This document shows, in pieces, positions 1 to 7,700 of a stretch of 15,065 nucleotides of DNA. The first letter of the stretch is position 1, and each line of letters starts with the position of its first letter. Source of the stretch: Palsa-506 sp050013415 (lineage in GTDB: Bacteria > Actinomycetota > Actinomycetes > Streptosporangiales > Streptosporangiaceae); assembly GCA_050013415.1 (NCBI GenBank), contig JBEKFH010000070.1, positions 1 to 15,065 on the forward strand, given 5' to 3'. Both the position numbers and the translations under genes were made by a program. The notes below the pieces were generated by a model. It saw only the letters and a program-made list of their open reading frames with translations, was not told the DNA's origin and ran no database searches.

Positions 1-396
1 TGGGTCATCACCTATGACGGGCGCTTCGCCGGGCAGCTGACCGTCGGCAGCATCGTGTGGGGATCGGCGCGCTCCGCGCAGGTCGGCTACTGGGTCGATG
101 AGGCCTGCGCCGGCCGCGGGGTCGTGCCGACGGTCCTGGCGATGGCCGTGGATCATTGCTTCTTCGTCGTCGGCCTCCACCGCATCGAGGCGACCATCCG
201 GCCGGAGAATCAGGCCAGCCGCAGGGTCGTCGAGAAGCTCGGTTTCCGCGAGGAGGGCCTGCGGCGCAGGAGCCTCCACATCGAGGGCAACTGGCGCGAT
301 CACCTGTGCTACGCGCTGACCGCGGAGGACGTGCAGGGCGGCCTGCTGCCCCGCTGGCGCAGCGCGGTGTCGGCAGCGCGATCACGGGCCCGCTAG
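1..396 (+). CDS. RimJ-like GNAT N-acetyltransferase, 5' end outside window
   Basis: This is the C-terminal 131 codons of a GNAT acetyltransferase; reading frame 1 is open from the first base, so the start lies upstream. The visible part has the GNAT core: the strand-turn GYWVDEACAGRGV (the RGV turn corresponds to the acetyl-CoA pyrophosphate-binding R/QxxGxG/A motif A), then HRIEATIRPENQASRRVVEKLGF, typical of the RimJ/RimL branch, in which the N-xx-S segment and KLGF end the fold. Family members transfer acetyl groups from acetyl-CoA to N-terminal amines of proteins or to small amines; the substrate here cannot be read. In Streptomyces a rimJ-like gene sits just upstream of sepX/glpR and a tRNA-Ala, as I recall, and the same order is seen here. 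Family call firm, exact substrate unknown. Confidence 0.85.
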   Translation, partial: WVITYDGRFAGQLTVGSIVWGSARSAQVGYWVDEACAGRGVVPTVLAMAVDHCFFVVGLHRIEATIRPENQASRRVVEKLGFREEGLRRRSLHIEGNWRDHLCYALTAEDVQGGLLPRWRSAVSAARSRAR

Positions 397-431
397 CGGT
401 ATCTGGCGACACACCGGGGCTAATGCTCGTC

Positions 432-450
432 AAGGCCGTCCCGTGGCCTT
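432..450 (+). terminator. Small hairpin after the acetyltransferase gene
   Basis: A perfect 6-bp inverted repeat, AAGGCC / GGCCTT with a 7-nt loop, lies 36 nt after the stop of the acetyltransferase. There is no T-run, as is common for actinobacterial terminators. It could equally be a structured leader for the next gene. Weak call. Confidence 0.3.
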
Positions 451-542
451 ACCGTGCGTGACGTGAGCACGCTCGTGTCCGCATCGTGTCCGCCGGGATC
501 CAGCCCGCCGGACTGCGTTCGGCGTGCTCCCCGGAGCACCCC

Positions 543-1502
543 GTGAGCAGTGCGATCCTCTATCTCGCGATCGTCGCCATCTGGGCCGGCGTGCTCGTGC
601 CTCGGTGGGTGCGCAAGTCACATCACGCTCCCGGCACGGCCACGGAACCACTGTCGGACGCGGCCGGGGATCTGCCCGGTGACGCGCAGCCGGCGGCGGC
701 ATCCGGACAGCAGCCCGGTGAGGACGCGGCGCCGGAGCGCGGCCTAGCCGTTGATCACGGCGTTACCTTCGAGTACGGCGCTGCCTTCGAGTACGGGGCA
801 GTGCGTGACGGCGCGGCGGGGCAGGACGGTGCCGGTCCTGGGTACAGCGCGGCTGAGTACGGCGCAGTGATCGAGTACGGCGCGGCGCTTGAGTACAGCG
901 CCGTCTCCGCCCGCAAAGCGGCGCGGGACGACTACCTGCCCGGCGATGACGGCCTGGTCGATGATGGCCCGGCCGGCGATGGCGACAGCCCGTCCGCTGC
1001 TGACGGCGCCGGTGATCCGGCGGCAGCGGACGACGACGAGCAACGGCTCTCCGTGCGGGGCCGGGCTCTGTGGTCCGAGAGTCCGGGCTGGCATCCGTTC
1101 AAAAGCAGGCGAGACCGGGTCCGCCCGGCGATCAGCCGGGCGAGCGCGATGCGCGCGCGGCGGCGGATGCTTACCATGCTGGTGACGCTCGTGATCGCGG
1201 CGGCGGCGATCGTGGCCGCGCAGAAGGCGCCCTGGTGGGTCGTCTTTCCGCCGGTGGGGGTGCTCGGTGCCTTCCTCCTGCTGCTGCGCGAGGCTGCCCA
1301 TGCCGACGCGGAGGCGGCCGAACGACGGGCCGACGATGCTGCGCGGGCCGCCGCGGCCCGGCAGGGCCGCCGCGAGTCGCCGGGTGCCCGGCCGGTTTCG
1401 GGCCGGGAGCCGACCGCCGAGATCATCGACATCTCGGGCAGGGTGAGCGACCAGTTCTACGATCAGTATGCCGACGCCGCCGTTCGCGCGGTCGGTGACT
1501 GA
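543..1502 (+). CDS. sepX: SepX/GlpR-type divisome membrane protein
   Basis: Predicted 319-aa membrane protein. I chose the GTG at 543 because GGAG at 533-536 lies 6 nt upstream and the protein then opens with SSAILYLAIVAIWAGVLVP, matching the N-terminal membrane segment and following VPxWxR(R/K) signature of actinobacterial SepX/GlpR. SepX is known in Streptomyces as a membrane-bound partner of the FtsZ-ring machinery and of septum stability. After a long acidic, Ala/Gly-rich low-complexity region come two membrane segments (about residues 210-248, RRRMLTMLVTLVIAAAAIV and the VVFPPVGVLGAFLLLL stretch), then a charged coil (AADAEAAERRADDAARA-like) and the conserved-looking tail with IIDISGRVSDQFYDQYADAAVRA. 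Residues 77-122 hold hexapeptide repeats EYGA(A/V)x. The context (RimJ-like gene before, tRNA-Ala after) supports the call. The alternative is an unrelated membrane protein of similar layout. Confidence 0.72.
   Translation: MSSAILYLAIVAIWAGVLVPRWVRKSHHAPGTATEPLSDAAGDLPGDAQPAAASGQQPGEDAAPERGLAVDHGVTFEYGAAFEYGAVRDGAAGQDGAGPGYSAAEYGAVIEYGAALEYSAVSARKAARDDYLPGDDGLVDDGPAGDGDSPSAADGAGDPAAADDDEQRLSVRGRALWSESPGWHPFKSRRDRVRPAISRASAMRARRRMLTMLVTLVIAAAAIVAAQKAPWWVVFPPVGVLGAFLLLLREAAHADAEAAERRADDAARAAAARQGRRESPGARPVSGREPTAEIIDISGRVSDQFYDQYADAAVRAVGD
771..908 (+). repeat. In-frame 18-bp repeats (EYGA[A/V]x) in the sepX-like gene
   Basis: GAGTACGGCGC-type units start at 771, 789, 855, 873 and 891, so they run in an 18-bp register in two blocks separated by a degenerate in-frame segment (RDGAAGQDGAGPGYSAA). 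Each encodes a hexapeptide of the form EYGAAF, EYGAVI, EYGAAL or EYSAVS. The repeats sit in the cytoplasmic or extracytoplasmic linker between membrane segments. Confidence 0.8.
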
Positions 1503-1628
1503 CGGCGGCTCGGTCCGCTCGATCAGGTTCCCCGGTGCCCGGCGCCCTGGTGCCCGGTGCCCGGCGGCTCGCCGACCGGCAGCCGACCGCCGCGGCCCCG
1601 TATGTTTGCTACGCTGGCTCCCGGTCTT

Positions 1629-1702
1629 GGGGCTGTGGCGCAGTCCGGTAGCGCACCTCGTTCGCATCGAGGGGGTCAGGGGTTCAAATCCCCTCAGCTC
1701 CA
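1629..1702 (+). tRNA. tRNA-Ala (anticodon CGC)
   Basis: A complete cloverleaf can be folded by hand. The acceptor arm pairs GGGGCTG (1629-1635) with CAGCTCC (1695-1701) with one G-U, and A73 is at 1702. The D arm is GCGC...GCGC. The anticodon arm is CCTCG-TTCGCAT-CGAGG (1656-1672) with loop bases 34-36 CGC, so it reads the alanine codon GCG. The T arm is AGGGG-TTCAAAT-CCCCT. CCA is not encoded. A TACGCT at 1610-1615 is a plausible -10 about 14 nt before the mature end. The tRNA lies 126 bp after sepX on the same strand. Confidence 0.97.
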
Positions 1703-1825
1703 CTCAAAACCGCAGGTCAGGCCGTTAGTTCCAGCCCTGCTGATTGCTTCCATGATCGTTTGACCTGATGTGACCGTCGGCCTGAGCGCCAGCGACCGGC
1801 GCCCTCGCCCTGCCCGGGCCGGCAT

Positions 1826-1969
1826 GCGGAGCAGAAGAGCTACGTCCAGGTCGAGGTCGGCAACAACTATGCCGTGCCGACGGCCTCGGTGATGGTCGTG
1901 ACTCTGGCGCCGACCCGGCAGGCAAGACCGTCCAGACGGGTCACCGGCGCGCGAGGATCGCGGTGGTGA
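1826..1969 (+). pseudogene. Unrecognised coding-looking scrap after the tRNA
   Basis: The 1703-1940 interval has no intact gene. One plus-strand frame gives an oddly protein-like stretch, AEQKSYVQVEVGNNYAVP followed by TASVMVVTLAPTR, with somewhat lower GC and no start codon of its own; it runs into the 3' end of the antisense hydrolase gene and stops at 1967-1969. I do not recognise the family. It may be the decayed end of a gene lost from the tRNA-adjacent patch, or chance. A 7-bp inverted repeat CAGGTCA (1713-1719) / TGACCTG (1761-1767) also lies in this interval. Confidence 0.2.
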
Positions 1970-2615
1970 AGTCGGCGGCGATCGCCGCGTAGCCGGTGTC
2001 GCCCGGGTGGAAGTGGTCCGGGGCGCGGCCGTCGGCCGCGTAGTGCAGCGGCACCGCCACGACCGCTCCGGCGTCCTCGGCTTCGCGCACGATCCTGTTG
2101 ACCTGGGCCTGGACACCGCGCGTCCGGGGCACGGTCGCGACCAGCGCTCCTTGGGGAAGCGCGGCCAGCATCGCGCGGTAGTGCCCGGGCAGGCGTGCCC
2201 GCAGGTCGCGCTTGATGATGTCGTTGCTGCCGATGAGCACGGTGACCAGCTCGGGGGCCGCGGGCAGCCTGGCCAGTGCCGGGATCTGCCGGTCTAGCAC
2301 GTCGCTGACGCGGGCGCCGCTGAAGGACAGGTTGACGATCCGGTAGTGGACGCCATGGCCGGCCAGGGCACGCCAGGTCTGCAGCACCCAGCTGTGCTCG
2401 ATCGAACTCGCGCCGACGCCCTGGGAGAGCGAGTCGCCGAGCACCACCCACAGCGGGCCGACCGAGGCGAGGGCCTCCAGGTTGCGTTCGTGCCAGGCCT
2501 GGGCGTAGGGCTTGATCTGGTTCTCGACCAGGCCGACGCCGGGCAGCAGGCGACGGGCGAGGCGAAGGAACCAGCCCGGGGAGCGGTCGTTCAGGTTCGA
2601 GTACTCCACAGTCAT
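1941..2615 (-). CDS. SGNH/GDSL-type hydrolase (esterase/lipase family)
   Basis: A 224-aa SGNH hydrolase. The ATG at 2615 is chosen because AGGGGG lies about 5 nt upstream; the longer frame to 2747 has no ribosome site. All catalytic blocks are visible: block I GDSLSQGVGAS with nucleophile Ser62, block II glycine in LSFSGARVSDV (Gly100), block III GSNDI with Asn131, and block V DHFHPGDTGY with Asp200 and His203. It should therefore be an active Ser-His-Asp ester hydrolase. Substrates in the family range from lipids to acetylated sugars, and none can be inferred here. No signal peptide is evident; residues 14-29 are basic-amphipathic (WFLRLARRLLPGV). It stands alone, antisense to its neighbours, in the accessory-looking patch between the tRNA and the anticodon-arm copy. 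Confidence 0.88.
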   Translation of the reverse strand: MTVEYSNLNDRSPGWFLRLARRLLPGVGLVENQIKPYAQAWHERNLEALASVGPLWVVLGDSLSQGVGASSIEHSWVLQTWRALAGHGVHYRIVNLSFSGARVSDVLDRQIPALARLPAAPELVTVLIGSNDIIKRDLRARLPGHYRAMLAALPQGALVATVPRTRGVQAQVNRIVREAEDAGAVVAVPLHYAADGRAPDHFHPGDTGYAAIAADFTTAILARR

Positions 2616-2756
2616 GCAGGCCCCCTGGGACCGTGACGAGCCTTTGTGCCGTAGTGCGTCCATCAGTATCTCGGCACAGCCGGCCGCCACCCAAGACCGG
2701 CCCGGCGGAGCCTCGAATCCCACGCCGGCGAGACCGACGAGGGCCAACTCGCCTCC

Positions 2757-2842
2757 GTGACTTCCAGCTCGACAGCGCCATGGCCGGGCTGGCCGAGAAC
2801 ATGGGCCTCAAGCGCACCGACTTCGCCGCGACCGCCGCCTGA
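2757..2842 (+). pseudogene. C-terminal scrap of an unrecognised gene
   Basis: A plus-strand frame ending TGA at 2840-2842 reads FQLDSAMAGLAENMGLKR then TDFAATAA. Upstream of it another frame reads GETDEGQLASV, so one frameshift would join them. No start or ribosome site is present, and the piece runs into the upstream region of the antisense SGNH gene. A perfect 20-bp palindrome follows 13 nt after the stop, as a terminator would. I do not recognise the family; this is probably a relic and may be noise. Confidence 0.25.
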
Positions 2843-2855
2843 GCGCCGCCCGCCT

Positions 2856-2875
2856 CGGTCTGGCCGGCCAGACCG
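2856..2875. promoter_or_regulatory. Perfect 20-bp palindrome (terminator or operator)
   Basis: CGGTCTGGCC / GGCCAGACCG is a perfect inverted repeat with no spacer, between the 2757-2842 scrap and the promoter region of the secreted protein. As RNA it would form a strong stem with a small forced loop. It may be the terminator of the vanished upstream gene or a binding site for a dimeric regulator. Confidence 0.5.
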
Positions 2876-2939
2876 CCCTCGAGTCGCCTGCGCGAACCTT
2901 GGCGACCTTAGCCTCCTGGCTCTGCCACGCCTGGCAAAT

Positions 2940-2956
2940 CCTCGTTCGCATCGAGG
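2940..2956 (+). repeat. Exact 17-nt copy of the tRNA-Ala anticodon arm
   Basis: CCTCGTTCGCATCGAGG here is identical to 1656-1672, the complete anticodon stem and loop of the tRNA-Ala(CGC). One base later the next two bases (GG) also agree. Neither the rest of the tRNA nor a displaced 3' tRNA half follows. It lies in the leader region of the secreted-protein gene. It may be an attachment-site core left by an element that integrated in the anticodon loop. Confidence 0.55.
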
Positions 2957-2970
2957 CGGATCCCTTTCAC

Positions 2971-2993
2971 GCTCATCGATAACGGAGATGAGC
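2971..2993. promoter_or_regulatory. Inverted repeat upstream of the secreted-protein gene
   Basis: GCTCATC (2971-2977) and GATGAGC (2987-2993) form a perfect 7-bp inverted repeat with 9 bases between (GATAACGGA). It lies 78 nt before the chosen start, so it may be an operator or a hairpin in the mRNA leader. I could not identify a convincing -35/-10 pair nearby. Confidence 0.35.
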
Positions 2994-3071
2994 ATTTCTG
3001 GAATTGGCTGTTTCCGCCGCCGGATTGCCGGTCTTGACTTGGCCCATGCAGCCAAACGGAAGGTCGCTCAC

Positions 3072-3569
3072 ATGCACATGACAAGGTTCGTCAAATCCCT
3101 GGCGGTGCTCACGCTAGCCGCCGGACCTCTGCTCGCACTCGGCGGCGCTAGCGCCGCGACGGCCGCCACCGCAGCGCCCGCCGCGGCGGCGTCGCCTGCC
3201 CATGTCCTGGCATCAGCAGGTACGGCGGCCACGGAAAGCCCTGATCCCGCGGTGGTCCGGCCAGATACCATGACCGGGGAGGTGTGCAGTTCCAGTACGG
3301 CCCACTGGTTCACTATTCACGTTTACTGGGACGGCGGCACCTGGCAGTACTGGTGCTACGGCGGCGCGGGCAGCTTTTCGTGGCCGGACGACAACCAGAT
3401 AGCGTGGGCCTGCGCGGGCAACAACTACGGGACATTCGTCTACTTCGACTGGGCCACCAAGAAGAACGTGACCGTGAATTTCAGCCCGGGATGGTCACAG
3501 AACCTCGGCAGCGACGATGAACTGGTGTCGCTGAAGATCACCAAATGGAGCGGCAGCGACAACTGCTAG
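3072..3569 (+). CDS. Secreted small protein, beta/gamma-crystallin / killer-toxin-like fold
   Basis: A 165-aa secreted protein. The ATG at 3072 is chosen because GGAAGG (3058-3063) lies 8 nt upstream; an in-frame ATG at 2988 would give a 28-residue extension before the signal peptide. Residues 1-28 form a signal peptide (MHMTRFVKSL, hydrophobic core to LALGGASA, cleavage near ASA-AT), followed by an Ala-rich linker to about 65. The mature domain (70-165) has four cysteines (72, 95, 114, 165) and a pattern like Streptomyces killer-toxin-like and other microbial beta/gamma-crystallin proteins: Cys-polar-TIHVYWDGG, WCYGGAGSFSW, ACAGNNYGTFVYF, then a Trp/Phe-rich strand and LVSLKITKW. Members of that fold can be antimicrobial or Ca-binding; activity here is inference. 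The gene is convergent with the LysR gene. Confidence 0.55.
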   Translation: MHMTRFVKSLAVLTLAAGPLLALGGASAATAATAAPAAAASPAHVLASAGTAATESPDPAVVRPDTMTGEVCSSSTAHWFTIHVYWDGGTWQYWCYGGAGSFSWPDDNQIAWACAGNNYGTFVYFDWATKKNVTVNFSPGWSQNLGSDDELVSLKITKWSGSDNC

Positions 3570-3575
3570 CAACTA

Positions 3576-3639
3576 GTACCGGCATATCCGGTACCTGCCA
3601 TCTGCCCCGGCCGTGCGGTTACATGGCCGGGGCAGATGG
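3576..3639. terminator. Bidirectional double-hairpin terminator
   Basis: Two hairpins lie between the convergent genes. The first is GTACCGG-CATAT-CCGGTAC (3576-3594). The second is a perfect 15-bp stem, CCATCTGCCCCGGCC (3598-3612) with GGCCGGGGCAGATGG (3625-3639) and a 12-nt loop. The second stem's right arm is inside the last codons of the LysR gene (stop at 3619-3621). No T-run is present on either strand. Confidence 0.75.
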
Positions 3640-4587
3640 CTGGCTGGCGAAGCTGCGAGAGATGCCGACCGGCCAGCCCCCGACTCGGGTGGAGACTGCC
3701 ATCCAGCCCAGCCGCCGCGACATCTGCCGCGCGCAGGTGATCACGGCGCGTACGTGCTCGGAGTTGTCGGCAGCCCGCCACAGAATCGACCATGGGTACC
3801 AGCAGGCAGGCTCGGTCAGCGGACGCCAGAATGCCCCGGGCAGCGCGGGAATGCACGAGGCGGGCACGCAGCACAGGCAGCGGCCCTGCAGGACGAGGTC
3901 GGCGGCAGCGCGGACGCTCTCCACGGTGCCGCCGTACACAGTCGGCGTGAAGCCCGCCGACCTGCACATCTCCACCACGAACTGGTTGAACTCCGGGGCC
4001 TGCAGGTCTTTGGCGAGCAGCAGGGGCTTCCCGGCCAGGGTGGCGACCGGCACGGCGTTCAGCGCAGTGAACGGGTGACCGCCGGGGATCAGTACCCCGA
4101 GCAGGTCCTGGCGGAACAGCTCAGACGTCACTCCCGGCGGCGCGTGCACGGCCCGCCCGATACCGACGTCCAGGCGGCCGTCGGCGAGGTGCTGGTATTG
4201 CCAGGGCACGCCGGCCTCGACCTGGTGGATCACCAGGTCCGGGTTTCTGGCTTGGACTTCCTGCAGAATCCGCGGCATGGAGTCGTAGCTGGCGTCGATG
4301 ATTCCGACCCGCAGGGCGGGAGACAGCCTGCGCTCGCTACGGGCGATTCCCTCCGCCCGGCCCACGTGCGCGAGGATCTGGCGGGCCTCGATCAAGAACG
4401 CAGCTCCCGCCACGGTCAGGCTGACATGGTGCGTGCTGCGGTCCAGCAGGCGTACCTCCAGCTGCCGCTCAAGCCGCTGAAGCTGCTGACTCAGGGCCGA
4501 CTGCACGATGTGCTCCCGGTCAGCTGCCCGGCCGAAATGCAGCTCCTCAGCCAAGGTCACGAAATAGCGAAGCTGGCGAAGCTCCAT
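3619..4587 (-). CDS. LysR-family transcriptional regulator
   Basis: A 322-aa LysR regulator. The ATG at 4587 is preceded by GGAGG at 5-nt spacing and gives the canonical start MELRQLRYFVTLAEELHFGRAA. The winged helix-turn-helix covers residues 1-60 (SALSQQLQRLERQLEVRLLDRSTHHVSLTVAG), and a linker helix follows. The periplasmic-binding-like effector domain runs from about 90 (LRVGIIDASYD) to 300 with the usual GRLDVGIGR and GHPFTALNAVPVATLAGKPLLL segments. The C-terminal part is cysteine-rich for the family (GRCLCCVPASC). Such proteins usually control a divergent gene; here that is the large AfsR-like regulator, 210 bp away. The effector cannot be predicted. The gene is convergent with the secreted protein, with its 3' end forming part of the shared terminator. 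Confidence 0.93.
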   Translation of the reverse strand: MELRQLRYFVTLAEELHFGRAADREHIVQSALSQQLQRLERQLEVRLLDRSTHHVSLTVAGAAFLIEARQILAHVGRAEGIARSERRLSPALRVGIIDASYDSMPRILQEVQARNPDLVIHQVEAGVPWQYQHLADGRLDVGIGRAVHAPPGVTSELFRQDLLGVLIPGGHPFTALNAVPVATLAGKPLLLAKDLQAPEFNQFVVEMCRSAGFTPTVYGGTVESVRAAADLVLQGRCLCCVPASCIPALPGAFWRPLTEPACWYPWSILWRAADNSEHVRAVITCARQMSRRLGWMAVSTRVGGWPVGISRSFASQPSAPAM

Positions 4588-4673
4588 GCCCGCCTCCATC
4601 TCGCCGACAACGCCAACCGCACCGGGCTGCGCCCTCGCCGCGGGTACGGCCAGCGTCGGTTGAATTGTCCTAG

Positions 4674-4725
4674 ATCGAGTTCGATGTCCCAGGAACACCA
4701 GGCTCGATGAGGGGCGTATCGCCCC
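4674..4725. promoter_or_regulatory. Candidate operators between the divergent LysR and AfsR-like genes
   Basis: The 210-bp divergent region holds a palindrome ATCGA-GT-TCGAT (4674-4685), TCGATG again at 4704-4709 (23 bp after the TCGATG at 4681), and a hairpin GGGGCG-TAT-CGCCCC (4711-4725). LysR proteins bind interrupted dyads and SARPs bind spaced direct repeats, so either regulator could use these. No consensus promoter is clear. Function is inference. Confidence 0.35.
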
Positions 4726-4797
4726 GGTAACGGCCGGGTTGCTGCACAGGTGGCAGCGGGTGGAGCCGTGAGATGATCAGCCCGGAGGTCCTTGGCC

Positions 4798-7700
4798 ATG
4801 CAGGCGGAGTTCGGAGTGCTTGGCCCGTTGTACGTGCGGTCTGGCCATGTCGCGCTCGGAATTCCAGCAGCCAGGCAGCGGGTGGTGCTGGCGGCACTCA
4901 CGGTTCGAGCCAGGCACGTGGTGTCGCCTGAGGAACTGGCCCGGGCCATCTGGGACGACTCTCCGCCTGCGCAGGCGCGGGTGGCCGTGCGCAATTATGT
5001 ATGCCGGCTGCGGCGGGCGCTCGGCCCGGCCGGCGGCCGAATCGTCACCTGCTCCTCCGGTTACCTGCTCGATGCCGGCGATGACCAGGTGGATCTGCTG
5101 GCGTTCACCGCGCTATGCCGCGACGGCAGCGCAGCAGCGCGGGCCGGCGCGTGGCAGCAGGCATCCGATGCCCTGGACGACGCCCTGGCGCTCTGGCGCG
5201 GGACTCCGCTGGCGGACGTCCCTTCGCGGGTGCTGCGGGACGAGCACGTGCCGACGATGGAGTCGCTGTGGCTGCAGGCCACCGAGGGGCGGCTCGAGGC
5301 CGGGTTGCGCCTGGGCCGGCACGGCGAGCTGGTGACAGAACTCCAGGCGCTGGCCAGGGAGCACCCGCTGCGCGAGCGTTTTCACGCGCAGCTGATCCTC
5401 GCCTTGTACCGGTGCGGGCGGCAGGCCGAGGCGCTGGTCGCTTATCACGGCATCCGCCGCGGCGTGGTGGACGAACTCGGCGTGGAGCCCGGGCCGGAAC
5501 TTCGGGAACTCCATCAGCGCATCCTGGCCGCCGATCCGAAGCTCCTGCTGGACGGCGCGCCCGCCGATTCCGGTCGGCTGGCCGCAGGCCCGGGCGGGAG
5601 GCTCCGCGAGGGGAAGCCGGCGCGGGCAGCGCCGCATCAGCTGCCGGCTGGCCCGCGCCATTTCGCCGGCCGCGACGACGAGCTTGGCGTGCTGACCGGA
5701 TTGCTTGCCGATGTCGGCGCCCCGGGCGGGGCCGTGGTCATCTCGGCCATCGGCGGGACCGCGGGCATCGGCAAGACGGCGCTGGCGGTGCACTGGGCTC
5801 ACCAGGTGGCCGACCGGTTCCCGGACGGGCAGCTCTACGTAAACCTGCGCGGCTACGACCCAGATGAGCCGGTGCCGGCCGCAGAAGCGCTGGCCGGCTT
5901 CCTGCGCGCGCTGGGCGTGCCAGGGCATGACATTCCGCCGGAGGCGGAGGAGCGCGCGGCCCGGTACCGAACCCTTGTCGCTGGGCGGCGGATGCTGGTG
6001 GTACTGGACAACGCCGGGCAAGTGGACCAGGTCCGGCCACTGCTACCGGGCAGCCCTGGGTGCGTTGCTGTGGTGACCAGCCGTGACGCGCTGGCCGGCC
6101 TGGTGGCCCGGGATGGCGCCGCACGGCTGGACCTGGGCCTGCTCCCGCCAGCGGAAGCGGTCGGGCTCCTGCGGACGCTGATCGGCTCGCGGGTAGACGC
6201 CGATCCCGATGCGGCTGACACGCTGGCGGCACGGTGCGCGCGGCTTCCGCTGGCGCTGCGGGTCGCTGCTGAGCTTGCCGCTGCCCGCCCGGTCGCCAGC
6301 CTGGCCGAGCTGGCTGACGAGCTAGCTGACCAGCAGCAGCGGCTGGACCTGCTGGACGCCGGCGGGGATCCGCGGACGGCGGTACGGGCGGTGTTCTCGT
6401 GGTCCTACCGGCACCTGGATTTCGCTGCCGCGCGCGCATTCCGGCTGCTCAGCATGCACACTGGCGCTGATCTTGACCGCTACGCTGCTGCCGCGCTCAT
6501 CGGCACCACCGTTGACCGGGCAGGCCAGCTCGTCGACCAGCTGTCCCGCGCGCATCTGCTCCAGTCCACTGGGCATGGGCGGTATGTCATGCATGATCTG
6601 CTCCGCGCCTACGGCCGGGGGCTGGCCGCCGCCAACCGCAGGAAGGACGAGCGCCGCCCCGCGCTGACCCGCCTGTTCGACTACTACCTGCATACCTCCG
6701 CCGCTGCGATGACCACCCTGTTCCCCGTTGAAGCCAGCGGACCGTCCAGCATGCCCCGGCCCGCCACCCTCGCCTTGCCGGCTACCGATGACCGCGAAAC
6801 CGCGCGGGCGTGGCTGGAGGCCGAGCGAGCAAACTACGTCGCCGCTGCTTCGCACGCCGCCGCGGCGGGCTGGCCCGGCCACGCCACCCGCATGGCCGCT
6901 ACCGTGTTCCGTTACCTTGATGTCGGCGGCCACATGTCGGAGGCTGTCACTATCCACAGCCACGCCTGCCGAGCTGCGACGCTGATCGGTGACCGCGCCG
7001 CCGAGGCAGAGGCGCTGACGTGCCTGGGGGTTGCGTACCTGCGGCAGGGCCTCTTCGCTCAGGCCGCGGGCAACCTCCATCAGGCCCTGCGGCTTTGCCA
7101 GCAGGCAGGCGACCGCGGCGGGCAAGCCCGCGCGCTGGTTGACCTCGGACTGGTGGACCTGCGCCAAGGCAATCACGAGCGGGGTCGCGGCGGCCTCCAG
7201 CTGGGTGCCGCTATGTACCGTGACATCGGCGACCGATTCGGCGAGGCACGCGCCATGGCGAACCTGGGCATCATCGAACGGCGCCTGGGGCGCTACCGAC
7301 AGGCTTCGGAGTGCCTCCTGCAATCTCTGGCTGTGTGCCAGGCAGCCGGTGATCGCCTCAGCCAGGCCCCGGTGCTCACCAACCTGGGCCTGGTCGATCT
7401 GCAGCTGGGCCGCTATCAGCAGGCCGTCGGCCATCATCGCCAGGCCCTGGCCGTATTCCGCGAAACGGGCAACCGGAACGGCGAAGCACATGCCCTCAGT
7501 AACCTGGGCACCGCCGAACTGCGATGGCAGCGCTACCAGCATGCTGCAGGCCATCTCCGCCAGGCCCTGACCCTGTTTCGCGAAACCAGCGACACGGCCG
7601 GGGAGGCCGAGGCACTTAACGGCCTAGGTGAGCTTCTTCTCGCCACCGGCCAGCCCGGCGACGCCCGCGCGCAGCACGCCGCCGCGCTCGTCCTGACCGG

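Noticed and set aside
744..1703. Long minus-strand open frame antisense to the sepX-like gene.
   Set aside because: It mirrors the high-GC coding frame and repeat of the plus-strand gene, reads through the tRNA, and has low-complexity Arg/Pro/Gly content.
2616..2747. N-terminal extension of the SGNH hydrolase to 2747.
   Set aside because: The extension has no ribosome site, while the ATG at 2615 has AGGGGG at good spacing and a family-like start.
5113..6439. Long minus-strand frames inside the AfsR-like gene.
   Set aside because: The plus-strand protein shows continuous recognisable domains; the antisense products are Arg/Pro/Ala-rich without motifs.
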